A stretch of 64,000 bases of DNA from Ustulina deusta (GCA_023159155.1 JAJNNX010000004.1:1302001-1366000), one strand, 5' to 3'; positions 24,977 to 37,000 are shown, numbered from the stretch's first letter. The notes: generated by a model not told the origin, from the letters alone. Program-made: numbers and translations.

Positions 24977-26668
24977 TGTGCAGAGCGGGAGGGCACAACA
25001 GAGAGGCTATTCAACAAGAACAAACGATGGCTTTGTCATAGAAAATTTGGTTGCGTTGCCGATATTTATTTTTCTCATGTGAATGCACAATGCTATCTCG
25101 AGTAGGCAGCCATCCCTCGGGAAACTGTCCATGTGAGCTAGGTACCTAGGTACCTAGAGCTAGGCAGCTGTGCTACTGTACATACTTAGCCAATAAAATT
25201 CATAGCTCTCACCATGTCAGCAAGGTACCTTAGGTACCTACATATGTATCTAATGCTCAAGTGTGGCTAGCACAAGCTACTTTGAAGCTCTGTAGCATTG
25301 AACTCGGGTGTCTACATACACGACATTTTCCAATTACGCAGTATGTATCGCTGTTGGTGAATGGCCATAGCCAAGTGGACCCATTCAATGGGGTCAATGG
25401 TAGAATGGAATGTGCCCGTGGTCAGGGCGTGGATAGCCCATGTAGTACTTTGGCCACCTCTCTTGTACTTTACTTTCTGCATACATGTGCAAGGGAATCC
25501 CATCCAACCCCACCAATCGCCGTGACAAGCTGTATTTCGCAATCGCCAAGCAATTAACGGTTGACCTTTGAAGGTGAGAGAAAATAGAAAAAGTCTAGCC
25601 TGCCTAGGGATCGAACCCGAGCCAATGACAAGGGACCAAGGTAGTTAACAGGGGTAGCTCACCAGCTCACTTTCCTTAGCCTTAGCGGTGATCCAGTCAC
25701 GTGATCCATGTCTTTAGGTAACTTGTTTTTCTTTGTTATCCTGGTGGAGTTGCACCTTTTTTGTCCCCATATAGGCGTCAGATCTGTTAGCAGGTCTGTT
25801 TGTGTTAGTTCGTAACAAGTAATCTCTGAAATATCTGAAATCTCTGTTGGAGTATTACTCGAAATATATTCCCTTCATTATTAACTATATGAAGCTATAG
25901 ATTCCTTCAACTTACTTAGAAAAAGTTAATAAGTAAAATATAGTCACTATATGGATTTATCCTTTCTACCTCTCCTTATTAACTAGGCAAAAATGTTTGA
26001 AATCTGCTCTGGCTCAGGTGGTAAGATCAGATATAATTCTTGGGAAAAATCTCGCGGTTAAACATCAACAACTGGAGCTTATAAGAACAACACCGCCACC
26101 TTTAACATAGCTTTTCTTAAACGAACCACCTTTGGCATAATATTCAACATCACCAAAGTCATGGGCCCTTGGCATAATGCACCATAAAGTGAGGAGAGAC
26201 ATAGAATAATTATTCACAGGTATTAATTGGTGAATTCTATTGATGACGAACTACCGCTCTACGGTTTTCTTCTAAGAGGGCTTGTAGCGCTACCTACCCT
26301 TAGGCTTTGCATTTGATCGCGGAGCGCTTGTGATGTGGTCACATGATTACGAAAATTCCCCTCTTAGGTACCCTCGATAAGTATATTACGGTACCTAGAT
26401 TAACATGATTAATTGCCCAATAGAGGGCTATGGAATGGCTCCGCCCCTGCCCCTCTCCCACCCTCTTTCCACTCATTCAATCAAACCATACTTTCTTACC
26501 GTTACCCTGAAAGCGCCCTTGAAGCTCGCAACTCAACCAGGTGTACTTGCAGATAGATAGAAGTGCAACCGAAATCTAGTAAGGATCTATTAATCAATAA
26601 ATTAACGGCTATCAAGTAGTCCGGCAACCACCGCCCTATCTACTCTTACTTACTCAGCAAGCTGCACC
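24977..26668. other. intergenic, A+T-rich in the middle, palindromic repeats at left
   Basis: 25138-25160 and 25224-25244 contain overlapping GGTACCTAGGTACC-type palindromes. 25599-25625 contains a minus-strand match to a Pol III B box (GGTTCGATCCC) without a tRNA fold. 25850-26100 is A+T-rich. The right end, with CCCTCTCCCACCCTCTTTCC (26450-26469), is a pyrimidine-rich promoter-like stretch about 200 bp upstream of the SRR1 start. Confidence 0.45.
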
Positions 26669-27795
26669 ATGGAACCTCAAACTGGACTGGACAACGATAC
26701 ACGTTCTCAGATAAACTCGATTTGTCAGGAGATTCAGGCCATTTACGATGCTGGAACTCCAGTCTTCACAAAGGACAGCATACGGAAAGTCGGCCAAGAA
26801 CTTGAACGTTTTCAGAACGGGGAGCGCAACAATGGTGCAAAGATTATGTTAAAGGGGATTAACGGAGTCGATTACGAATTATCCGTCAATCCTCCAATCT
26901 CCGAAAGGGGAGAGAATGAGCGTATCGGAGGTGCCACGTGGTAAGACAACAGCACTATTCTCAATTCCTCCCCTAATATTCTTATTACGCTAAACTAAGC
27001 GATAGGGTAATTAATTATCATTCGATCATGTCTCTAACTAGTTGCCGGCACATAGAAATCTTGGGTTTCCAGAAGGCGTACCTCCCGATGTGGATTTGCG
27101 CCCCTATTAGGAGAGTAGGTGAAGGGCTCGAATTCAAAAATCCGCCTACGCCACCCGAAGAAGATTTCAATATGTACCAGGCCATTGAGCAACAATGGAA
27201 GACGAGCCAACATTTCGAGCAGGTCCAAGAAGTACTTGCTTCAGTCGAGATACCTTTCACCGTTACTAAGGTTATCGGCCTCGGATTAGGCCCTCTTGTG
27301 CTCAAGTCGCGAGTGTTTGAGCGCTGCGTCTTTCAGCATGCCCTAGTTTCCGTTCTTCGCCAAAAATTCTCGATATCGTTAAATCCATTTGTACAAGATC
27401 CGGCGTACACTCAACGAGATAGGGATATCCTATACTCGGCCGGATTGACGGTTCTTGAGGACCCGCAAGCGTTGTTGGAATTAGACGAGTCTAGCATACT
27501 CCTGACTATTAGGCCTGGGCTTCCGGTGAAGGATATTGTGGTAGATACATGCCGCCCGGGCATTATTATATGGGATAATGAAGCCCCCAATACAAGGTCT
27601 TTGAGGTAAGCTCAAAATTATATTTCCATAACTAATTTTACGGTATATTTTACTTCATGTTACTAACCTTTAATATCACGTTACAGTCATAGCTCGAGGG
27701 TGAAAAAAATGATTGAGAACGAATATTCCGAAGTTGCGTTTCCCAATCACCAGGGTTTTCGAAATCTGGTCATGTTGATTAGAAAATCTATCTGA
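26669..27795 (+). CDS. SRR1-domain protein, 3 exons
   Basis: 328-aa protein with an SRR1-like domain, named after plant SRR1 (light and circadian signalling) and yeast Ber1; the biochemical function is unknown. Exons are 26669-26940, 27000-27605 and 27687-27795. Introns are GTAAGA...ACTAAG and GTAAGC...TTACAG, the phases fit, and the start is in good context (CACCATGG). The domain is visible as EQQWKTSQHFEQVQEVL, then TVTKVIGLGLGPL, a long helical stretch with QHALVSVLRQKF and AYTQRDRDIL, then GLTVLEDPQALLELDESS and DTCRPGIIIWDNE. Exon 3 encodes the usual C-terminal end with NHQGFRNLVMLIRKSI. The stop codon is followed immediately by decayed LINE sequence on the opposite strand. Confidence 0.85.
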
Positions 27796-29001
27796 CCGCC
27801 CCGAAGCCAGCCGCTCCCGCTTCCCACGCACTCGCCGCCGCGGTAGATTACATATCCGCACCCGGACTTTCCGTCTAATTCGGAGCCGTTAGAGTACACG
27901 ATAGTGTGCTGTTTCAGTATTATGGTGTTGAGCCATTCCTCAAATCGGTCGGCATCTAACTCCTTCTCTGGCTTTCATACGTCGGTAAAAAGGTAGAAGG
28001 CCCCTATCCTTTCACTGAGGAGGTAGTTTACCGATATTCGCTGGAAGGCGAAAAGGTCTTTGATTTTATCGAGGGTGGGTCCCTCGGGCATTACGCCCGC
28101 GTCCCGGAAGAAAGAGTCTATCTTGTGGTGTTGTGCGCCAGATCCGTAGCACAGTCCTGATAGCTGCGCTAATTCCCTTATCAATTTCGGCGATATGGAA
28201 GTTCTGGCGCGTGCTGACATCTTTTTGTCGAGGCGCTCACGTGGTGCCGAGAGTTGAGCTTGCGGTCGAAACAGACTCCCAGCCATTTGACTGGTTTGAC
28301 CCTCCCCTCCGGGTCCATAGCTTAGGTAACAGTGAGAGTATGCTCTGGGATACCTACATCCGGCGTGAAGTCGGTTCTTTTTCTATTAAAGAAGTGCATC
28401 AGTTTACACTAGTTTGGGTCGAAGGAGTCTTTGTTTTCCTTGCCATAGTCCAGTACCTGTTTCACGTTTCCCGTGAGCTTTCAGGTGTTGTCTTGGAGCG
28501 TCGTCCTGGTGCGTAGTATATAGATATTATCTACCCACCCGGATTTGCTCCAAGGGTCCTCGGCGAATGCCGGCGCCAACAAGGAAGAGAAAATGCGAGG
28601 CTGGCGAGCCTTGCGGAGTACGCAGGGGCTTTCTGCCTCGCTTATGACATGCTCTTTTACCCGTACTCTGGCGGTACGCCTTGTCATAAAGGAGGGCGTA
28701 AAGCTGAATATCTGGTAGGGTTAGCCCTGTTCCCTGAGCTTGACTATTGGTATGATTGTATCTGTTCTTTTTGACTCGAGGGTGCACTCGATATCGTGCG
28801 TCAGGCACAATATCAGGTCAACTGCTGACCTCTTCGGGAGGCCCCAATGCGTTGTGAGTTTGCCACGCTAAATTTTATGCAAGTGTTTACGATACTGCGG
28901 GTGATCAATCTTTCGAGTCCCTTTCCGAGATAAGAAAGGAGAGCGACGGGGCACCAGGACCTCGGATCGGTAAAGTACTTTTTTGTGAACTTGCGGGGCA
29001 T
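27796..29001 (-). pseudogene. decayed non-LTR retrotransposon (LINE, Tad-like) reverse transcriptase/RNase H remnant
   Basis: Read on the minus strand, successive frame-shifted pieces follow the order of a LINE ORF2: RSWCPVALLSYLGKGLERLI (about 28960-28890; typical RT RSWRPIALL...GKxxERL), RTPQGSPASHFL (about 28610; RT motif PQGSPxSP), KPVKWLGVCFDRKL (about 28300; WLGV motif), YGSG (about 28150), and near 27870 an RNase H start, IVYSNGSELDGKSGCG, where the usual TDGS is SNGS. Several frameshifts and stops make it non-functional. The first half of ORF2 is missing to the right, and the remnant ends exactly at the SRR1 stop codon. Confidence 0.75.
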
Positions 29002-29141
29002 GTCCTAAATGCTAAAAACTAAGGCATTCTGATCCAACTGCCCAACTTTTTCGGCGACCAAATAAGCCTTATGTTTCACTCATTCGTACCTCATTCGCTA
29101 AAAACGAAGGCATAGGCCCAAAACCCCAAGTTAGGCCCCCA

Positions 29142-29163
29142 ATTGATTGATTGATTGATTGAT
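29142..29163. repeat. (TTGA)5 microsatellite
   Basis: Five perfect tetramers, lying just right of the LINE remnant. Confidence 0.9.
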
Positions 29164-29708
29164 CTTGTTTAACGTCGCATGGGGGGCCGCCTCACACAAA
29201 GGCACCCACAACCGACCTCCCTAGGGGTATAGGACGTGGCGAGCTCTTGTAAAACAATGACGCCAGATCATGCCTTCGTGGGCTCAACATTCCATAGCCC
29301 GTGGTCTCTACAACCAGATCCTCCGGACCAGCCATTCAGGTGTTACTCTGTATACCGCCCTTTACACCCCCCTTGCATATTCGCCGTAGCAGTTAACCTC
29401 CTCCCGTCAGGTACGATCGGTCCCGAAGACAGCGCTCGTACCTTTCAAAACCCCCCGTGCTTACGCCGGTAAAACCTCGTAGGGAAAACCCGTCGGTAAC
29501 TTGAACGGGTGCTGCTATTGCCTCCTACCGCCGGTTGTGTAAAGATCGGTATCGAGTTTGGTGCGGTCGTCGCATTCGCCGGCCGTCGTGTCAAATCCCC
29601 GTACTCGCTACCTTGTGCTTGATGTCGAGCGTCAGGATTATACTCAGTCCCCGAAGGTCAGAATACGGCCTGTTATCGACTGTGCCAAAGCCGGAACTCC
29701 ATGTTTTC

Positions 29709-29815
29709 CTCCTTCCAAGTGGCCTGTTAGTACAGAGAGAAAATGCCGCATACAAAATGTATGGGAGACCCACTCTCTGCACTAACAGCTGATGCCAAGC
29801 CTGGTAGTTGAAGGA
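29709..29815. repeat. fold-back inverted repeat
   Basis: The arm CTGTTAGTACAGAGAG (29724-29739) is the inverse complement of CTCTCTGCACTAACAG (29773-29788) with one mismatch. Further out, CCTCCTTCCAA (about 29709) faces TTGAAGGAGG (about 29808). Together they could form an interrupted hairpin of about 105 nt, suggesting a MITE or a terminal structure of an element. Confidence 0.7.
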
Positions 29816-30734
29816 GGGAAGTTGAGTTAGGCCCCCAACAAACCCCAATGGGCTTTCTTGGGGGCCCAATTTCAACCCCTAGGATAGCTCTAGGCACCAT
29901 GAGAAAACAAGGGGAATGTCGGTTCAAACAATGCGGTTGTTATTTTATGTCTAAAATCATCGCAAAATGCCGCTTCGCAACGAGATAGTCAGTCCAAAGA
30001 CGTACCGTATAATATTATTCGGACGAAGGTCTTGTCTGCAACAACCCGGCCTGTGTAGCCCCCAAAAGTGCATCACCGCTAGCTTGGGGTTATATTAAGT
30101 TGCATCCAATAATAGACCAAGGCTGAAGGTCCTCAATCGGACCGTAACTGGTAAGAGTTACTCTAACTATCCTATATATATATAGGTGTCCACAATGTGT
30201 CTCATGGTACAAATTATAACTGGGTTATCAAGAAGGCTATTCGTCAATATTGATCCGCCCCCAACAAGGTGCTTCTGACGCAACAACAAATGCTCGTCCA
30301 TCGAGAATGACCGAAATAGAAACGGCAACAGAAACAGCCCTCATTTTGCTAACTCTTCTATTTGGTGCTGCGATTAACCCCCATTGTGCCGTGCAACCTC
30401 AATAAGCATCACTCGCAGTATGCAGAAAATGTCTCAAGCAAGAGTCGGCGAACAGGGTGATCAATAACGAAGACTCCTGAGTTGAAGTCATAAGACATAT
30501 AAGTAACACCTGTACTTGCCGTGTAAAACAAAATGACGAGATATTCATTAGTATCGGGCCGAACCACTGCGTGGTCTATAGCATTTATCTTAAATAGATT
30601 ATATCTATGCAGCTTCTAATCTCATTTCCAGAATTCTTCCAGTGTTGCTAATAATACGGTCTACCTTGAAACCACGTTAAACGTTGAGACGAGTCAGAAC
30701 TTTGGACAGAGGTGCCCGTTTCGCTTTTGACGCA

Positions 30735-33308
30735 ATGGATGATTATTACGAGAATCAGACGCGACAAGCTTTGCGACCAAGTAGTATGGAGATGCACCTC
30801 GCTGCACATGTCGCGCCTTCACAGGCATTGCCAAGCGCGTCATATGGCCGTCCCGGAATCGTACGGGACGATGAAGAAACCAGCAGCCTCGGTTCCAACC
30901 TCGATGCGGCCCCCGGTGTTTCGGTGGCATATGCAGCAGACCCGTCAACCACTTACCGGGAACAATCAACACCCTCTCCTGTGGATGAAGAAAACGCGAC
31001 GCTCCCGCCATGGGGCAGTTCAGACATCCATGCTCTAAATAGGGGCTCAAATGTCCCCATGCCCTCTCAGACCATAGCGCAGATGTCGTCCTCTCAGCTG
31101 CTCGGGGAAGAAGAAGAGTCTCTAGATGCCGTTGGGCCAGCTGATACAAGCGATCAACCCACTGATGAGCCATCCCCGCACCCCCCTCTCTCGCTCAAGC
31201 AATCTCTCGGTATAACTGGGTGCGTCAGCATCCTCGGGGGGCATATCGTGCTTGTCGGAGTCATCGTCTTTCTCTCTTTCCTCTGGTTCGGTCACGGGTC
31301 AGCTCCGGAGGGGGCCGAGGCCACGGAACTTTGGCGTACGATAGCGACGCGCGGTTGGATGATCCGGGCCATCACCCTCTCCGCGCTCGTGCTGCGATTC
31401 ATCGTGTCTGTGCAGGCAGCCGTATGCACCTCCATGATCGCCGCCATCGTCCTCGAGCAGCGACGGGTTCGGAGATCCCAGGCCGCCTGGTTCTCGATCA
31501 TGAGGAGCCTCAACGACGGCCCCCGACAGCTTATCCAAATGATGGTATCGTCGGGGACCGTGCGCATCCTGTTCGAGGTCGAGTTCTGGCTGATCGTCCT
31601 GGTCGCTCTCACGGGTCTTGGTCTCCAGTTCACGTCTACTATCTTACTTGGAGATCTGCGGAATGGTCCCGTCATCGGCGATGTAAACTCTACACAAGTG
31701 AAAAGCTTGCTATCTTACGATAAAGCGAGCTCTGTAACTTTCGTGTCGGATCTGACATGGGCCACTCGCTCCCCAATTTATTCGGTTTACGGAGAGGTAT
31801 CATCCCAATTCGATGCGAGCACGGACTCCCACGGCCGTAGCGACACTGGTGTCATACAGAGGGGATTTCTTCCATTCGTCGGAAGCGAAAATCGAACGTC
31901 GATACGGTCCTTCCAGGGCAATACAATGGTCATGTCATCCAGAGCTATGTGCATACAGCCGAATGTCTCCAATGTACATATTTCTGAGAGCGCGTTTGGG
32001 GGTCTTCTAGGGACCGTGCATTACCAATCGAGCCTCCGAGCGGCAGGACTAGATGATTCTGCATGCGATTCTTACAACTGCCGCGATCGAGCTTTTGGTT
32101 GCTTTTTTCCGACACAGGGGACGGTGGATGGGGAGGCCGATGATTATAATGACTGGCAATCGTCTTTCTGCCTCATTAGCGGAGAAGAGATAAATAACCA
32201 TAGCCAATCGTCGGAATCACGCTGGGAGCCGGCCGACAATCTGTGGTCTCATAATTCGACGGTCTGGTTAGTCATGTCCACCAACATGGGTATGTCTGAT
32301 TACGAGAACCTAGATGACAGCTTGTTCAACACGCAAGAGAGTCCAGCGCAAGAATGGAGCAGCTTCAGACTTTCGAGCGGCCGTTCCCTGAACATCACGT
32401 TGTGCTTTACGGGCTTCGATCTCCAACGCTCTTCCGTCAAGATGGCTACCTCCGGTATCCTGCACGAGCCAAAGACGGATTGGTCCTTCGTACAAGTAGA
32501 ATATAACACGACGGATGCTCAGAACTACATTCTTCCTAGCTCCAGTCTGGATCACGTTGAGCGAGGATTGCTCGATCTAGATATTCTCGGAGACCCAGAG
32601 GATGGTGGAGCTGACAGCCCAGCAAACGCCATCACACCTTTTAAAGAGGATCCCGACACGAACGCGACTGTAAAAGAGCTGACGGTTTGGCTCATGACAG
32701 CAGCTATCTACGATGCGATCAACATTGGACCGAACGAAACGTTCAGGGGGTGTTACAACTGTATCTTCCAGGGTGTCTCTACGCACCCCGAGGTCGGGAT
32801 GTTGTTCACGGATATCGTGTCAACAACAAAGCATGCCTCCATGGCCTTACAGAGCTTCATGACTATCCTGGCCACTACCATCTACGAGACGTACATGAGT
32901 TCACTGTCGGGGCTCCAGGATGTCAGGCTCACAAGGACGGCTTTCGTGCCGATCCCTGGACCGTGTGATGATAACACGTGTGCTGGCTTTATTTCGGTCT
33001 CGGTGCTGCTAGGGGTTAACCTCATCTGCACGACCATCATTGTGGTCCTTTACTCGAGGCAGGTGCGGTATTCCCGATATGCCAATGTCTGGCATGCCGT
33101 GTCGCAGCTAGTCGCCGAGGAGCTGAAGGATCTTATCGACAGAAGCAACATGGAAAACGACGCGAAATCTACCGCCGACACCACGGCCGCTGGTGCCCCC
33201 CAAAAGAACAATGGGAAATTCGTCACTTTGGGACCAACTGAGGATAACAGGAGGGTTGAGATCATTCCTTGTGTAGGCAGCGGTAGAGACAAGAAATCTC
33301 TAGGGTAG
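30735..33308 (+). CDS. large multi-pass membrane protein of unknown function (fungal family)
   Basis: Uninterrupted 857-codon frame from ATG (MDDYYENQ; G at -3) to TAG. No catalytic motif is recognised. Layout: a disordered cytoplasmic N-terminus of about 150 residues, then membrane segments at about 160-185 (ILGGHIVLVGVIVFLSFLW), 205-235 (AITLSALVLRFIVSVQAAV) and 285-310 (FWLIVLVALTGLGLQF). A large region of about 450 residues follows, with many N-glycosylation sites (NST, NRTS, NVS, NHS, NIT, NTT, NAT, NET) and scattered Cys, hence probably extracellular. A last membrane segment lies at about 770-790 (SVLLGVNLICTTIIVVLY), with a short C-terminal tail. The architecture resembles the DUF3176 protein at 57070-59275 but sequence similarity is weak by eye. 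The Asn/Ser-rich ectodomain suggests a cell-surface role, which is inference. Confidence 0.8.
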   Translation: MDDYYENQTRQALRPSSMEMHLAAHVAPSQALPSASYGRPGIVRDDEETSSLGSNLDAAPGVSVAYAADPSTTYREQSTPSPVDEENATLPPWGSSDIHALNRGSNVPMPSQTIAQMSSSQLLGEEEESLDAVGPADTSDQPTDEPSPHPPLSLKQSLGITGCVSILGGHIVLVGVIVFLSFLWFGHGSAPEGAEATELWRTIATRGWMIRAITLSALVLRFIVSVQAAVCTSMIAAIVLEQRRVRRSQAAWFSIMRSLNDGPRQLIQMMVSSGTVRILFEVEFWLIVLVALTGLGLQFTSTILLGDLRNGPVIGDVNSTQVKSLLSYDKASSVTFVSDLTWATRSPIYSVYGEVSSQFDASTDSHGRSDTGVIQRGFLPFVGSENRTSIRSFQGNTMVMSSRAMCIQPNVSNVHISESAFGGLLGTVHYQSSLRAAGLDDSACDSYNCRDRAFGCFFPTQGTVDGEADDYNDWQSSFCLISGEEINNHSQSSESRWEPADNLWSHNSTVWLVMSTNMGMSDYENLDDSLFNTQESPAQEWSSFRLSSGRSLNITLCFTGFDLQRSSVKMATSGILHEPKTDWSFVQVEYNTTDAQNYILPSSSLDHVERGLLDLDILGDPEDGGADSPANAITPFKEDPDTNATVKELTVWLMTAAIYDAINIGPNETFRGCYNCIFQGVSTHPEVGMLFTDIVSTTKHASMALQSFMTILATTIYETYMSSLSGLQDVRLTRTAFVPIPGPCDDNTCAGFISVSVLLGVNLICTTIIVVLYSRQVRYSRYANVWHAVSQLVAEELKDLIDRSNMENDAKSTADTTAAGAPQKNNGKFVTLGPTEDNRRVEIIPCVGSGRDKKSLG

Positions 33309-33602
33309 CAAATCTTCCTTGAATTATAGCTACTGTATTAACTACTTCGGAATGAATTGTAAAGGTGTATTGGGTTACTGGAAGCATTGAGGATTTCCGC
33401 ACTATCATAAACTAGACGTGACGAATGTTGAAATAAAAACTACAGCTCTAGCGCCTCTTGACACTAAAGCAGTATTTCAGCAACGAAGAAGGGATGTCAC
33501 CAACCTTTCCAAGCAGGAGCTGATAATCAGGATTAATTAGCTATTACAGGGATCTATTCTCAATGGGTCGATTTAACCCATTAGTGGCTACTGCATATTA
33601 TA
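33309..33602. other. 3' flank of membrane protein gene
   Basis: Short non-coding stretch before the split LTR; nothing else seen. Confidence 0.5.
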
Positions 33603-33850
33603 TGTAAGGATATGGCCGAAGGCCATAATAGTTCAGTTACCAGGCAAGCCAGCTCTTCTTAGAATCCAGTTGCGTTCCTTTTCTCTATATCCCAGTCCTA
33701 ATATTCAGAGTGATTAATATGTATAGAAGTGTAGCATCAATCTGCTAGGCGGATCTATCTCCATATATGTCTAGTGTATAGTTCAGATACTTTTCTCGCG
33801 AAGGTGTGGATACGCGATCAATCGTAGGAAGTGAACCAGTGCACTCTCCT
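33603..33850 (+). repeat. left part of a probable LTR split by the Copia insertion
   Basis: Begins TGTAAGGATATGG, contains the palindrome GGCCGAAGGCC and runs to the CTCCT target duplication of the Copia element. The sequence resumes at 49004 and ends CCCTAACA, giving near-inverted ends TGTaAGG/CCTAACA and a total of about 390 bp. It is much less RIP-damaged than the insert. No matching target duplication was found around the reconstructed LTR, so its status (solo LTR or older fragment) is uncertain. Confidence 0.5.
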
Positions 33851-34010
33851 TATGGAAATCGGGAGGCAGGTAAAGAAGATGGCTGGGTACTACGCCCCAC
33901 ACGCATCCACTATATATTGTAGAGGTACCACCTCATCCAACAGTACCTAGACTTGTTCCTTAATGTATAATACAATACTGTACACCTACTGTATACACTT
34001 ATTTTCAACT
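33851..34010 (+). repeat. Copia 5' LTR (160 bp)
   Basis: Starts TATGGAAATCGGGAGGC and ends ATTTTCAACT; same length as the copy at 48839-48998, the differences being mostly transitions. The following AGTTATGAGCCCGG (34011-34024) may be the RIP-altered primer binding site. Confidence 0.88.
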
Positions 34011-37000
34011 AGTTATGAGCCCGGAAGCTTATAACCTATAATACTTAATTACTTTATAATTATCTCTTATAATTAACTAACAATAATTATTACTTTACTT
34101 ATTATTATCTAAATTATTTTATAATATTTAAACATAGCTACTGCTACTTTTATTTGAGCTAGAAACTAATAGTAATACTAAAGATAACACCCTGGTAGGA
34201 ATATTATACTTTGGTAGTAGCTACCTACCCTGCTGCAGATGCCCTAATGTATTAACTGCATAACTAACAAAACATACCGCACTTACTAAATCTAACAAAT
34301 AATCTCTACTATACTTATATTCCTAACAATTATTATTATTATTATTAATAATATTTGCAGCTTATTATTAATTATTGACAAAAAATAAAAAAAAATCGAT
34401 CTATTTTAGTGTTTGCTATACAAAAGCATAGATTACTTAGAATACCGGACAAGCCGATATTCCCTTAATAACTAGAAATTTAGCTAAAACTAGGCTAGAA
34501 AAACAATAAATAATGCTTCGGACACTTGGAACTAAATTAAAAATTTATCTAAGTTCTAAACCAAACTTGTTTATAAATATTTAAAAAATTACTACAAGAT
34601 ATAACTTTAGAACTTAACTATTTATTTTATTAATTTACTACCGATTTTTTAATAAAAAAAACTTTTTATATTTTATATAAAAACTTAAGAACAAATAAAA
34701 AATATACCTTTTTTATAAAGACTTTTTAGATTATAACTATTAGGTAAAAACCTTTTTTTTACTAACTATACTTTTAAATCTCCTGCTATTGCTTTTATTA
34801 TATGAAGTTTTTTTTATATTTATACTAAAAAATATTAATAAAATAGACCTGTTCAGATTTAAAGTTATTATTTGATTACTTATACTAGAATCTAAATCTA
34901 GTATATTTAGCACTTTTATTTTAAAGCAACTTATACCCGAAATAATCAAAATATTGTCTGATTTTAATTCTAACGATTTTACGTTAAGTTTAACCCTATT
35001 AGACAATATTTTATTAGAATTTATTTTAAATAATTTATTTTATTAGCTAATACTTAAAAAATATAATAGCTGTTAAAATAAGTAATAATTTTAAAGCAAC
35101 TATTTTTTAAAGCATTACTATGCTTGATTTTTTAGCTAAATATTTTAAGTTTAAAAAATAGATAAAAAACTATATATATATTATAAAATATGCTGGTTTT
35201 TTGCCTAAAAAAAAAAAAAAAAATAAACTAATTAAAATCCCTAATATATTAATAGGCTCTAATTTATATAAAACATAAAAAGCCTAAAAAATTGCCTAAC
35301 AAAAGATTAAAAACTATATTTATAATTATTATAAAAAAAACGTCCAAAAATTACTAATAGAACAATAAATAAAGTTTAATAATAAAAATAAAAAAGTTAT
35401 AGTAGCTAATATATAAAAACTGATTAATAAAAAAGTTAGGCTAGTTAGAAGTTTAGCTTTTTAAAACTTATTATATAAGTAGGAAAATATTTTATTAGCT
35501 ACTAAAAGCTTAGTTTTAACCTTTGCTACAAAACTCCGTAGTATTTGTTTTAATTTTAAAGATCTAGATCTAGAAAACTTTACTATTAGAAAACTTTTTT
35601 TAATAATAAAGTTTTTTTTAAGTCTAGGGGAGAACTATGCCAACTTTGTTTTTATTTTTTTTTAAATAAATTATTTTATTACTATTAGAAAACTTATAAA
35701 AAAAAAACTTATAAAAGGAGCAATTTTTTAATTTGCTTTAATAAAAATATAGCAAAAAAAATATATAAAAAAAATCGCTAGCTAAAATATTACCAAAGCT
35801 ATACTACTTACAAATTAATAAAAAGAGAATTATAATAATAATAATAATAATAGTAATAATAATAGTAAAAATAATAAAAAATCAAAAAAGAAAAAAGGAC
35901 TTAGCTATTCTTATTATATTATTGCTAGCTAAAGAGTTATAATTTATAGCTCCTTAGAATATTTTTATATAAACTTAGACCTAGCTTTTAATTAGTAAAA
36001 AGTAAAAATATTAAATAAAAGGCAAAAAATATTAAATAATATAAATATAGCTACTTTATTTGTTAATAATGCCTTATTATTTTTATTACTAGGACTTTTA
36101 AACCTAATATTCCTAGCTACCCGGAATAATACAGAAAAAATAAAAAAAATACCAGAACAAAAACTAGGTATTTTTAATAAAATATTTAGTAGATTTAGGC
36201 GTTAAAAAAATTAATGCCTATTAGTAATAGGGGCGCTACTTATAATACTATAAAGTCTAATAGCTATAGTCCTATTAGACTTTAGCTTTAAAAGAACTCT
36301 AGTAAAAATAAGTTTTTTAAATATACTAAAACTAAAAATAGTAGAACTTATAAAACAAATTACTAATTATATTGTTCTAAATAGTAGTTATAACTAAACT
36401 AACTTTAGTAATAGATTGCTATTTATAGAACTCTAACCTTATAATGGGCTACTGGTTTATAGAATTAGTAGTATTATAGTTATTCCGGAATAGATAAGTA
36501 CTGCTAGATTTTTTGCTATTATAAATAGAAGAACTAAAATAATTATTATTAATAATACTATTTATTGCCCTAAAATAGGTATAAATCTGGTTTTAATATT
36601 TTAACTTGCAAAAAAAAAAGCAAAGTTTTTGTTTTATTAAAATAAGGCCTAGGCGGCTATAGAAAAGCACATTTTTTTAATAGCAAAAAAGTCCGGCGGA
36701 CTATATATAGTTAATTAGCTAAACAAAACTATTTAAGTAGCCGCTCTTAATATTATTTTTTAAGCTTATTTAATTAACTTTATTTTAAAAGTGTAGTATA
36801 AACAACTTAGACACACAAGTAATAAAAAAATATAAAAACTAATAATAATAATAAAAAATAGTATTCCTTAAACCAAATATTGCTTCTATAAAGCTTATAT
36901 TAAAGAAAAAATACAAGTAAAACCTTATAAAAGAAAACTTTCTAAAAGAACTTACCTTATAAAATCCCTTTATTTTAATAAAGCTAGCATACTAAAAAAT

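Larger units (their letters stand above)
29002..30734. other. repeat-derived intergenic region
   Basis: No intact gene. It contains two copies of GCTAAAAAC-AAGGCAT at about 29011 and 29096, a (TTGA)n run, two copies of GTTAGGCCCCCAA (about 29130 and 29826) with an inverted copy (about 29858), and a long hairpin at 29709-29815. These look like pieces of older mobile elements, possibly the 5' part of the LINE to the left. 29900-30734 has no recognisable structure and ends in the promoter of the plus-strand membrane protein. Confidence 0.45.

Noticed and set aside
29591..29875. 94-codon minus-strand frame over the fold-back region
   Set aside because: It spans both arms of the hairpin, so it is repeat sequence; no match to LINE ORF1 or endonuclease motifs.
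31220..31723. overlapping frames on both strands within 30735-33308
   Set aside because: Shadow frames of the 857-aa membrane protein; Arg/His-rich composition as expected for out-of-frame reading.
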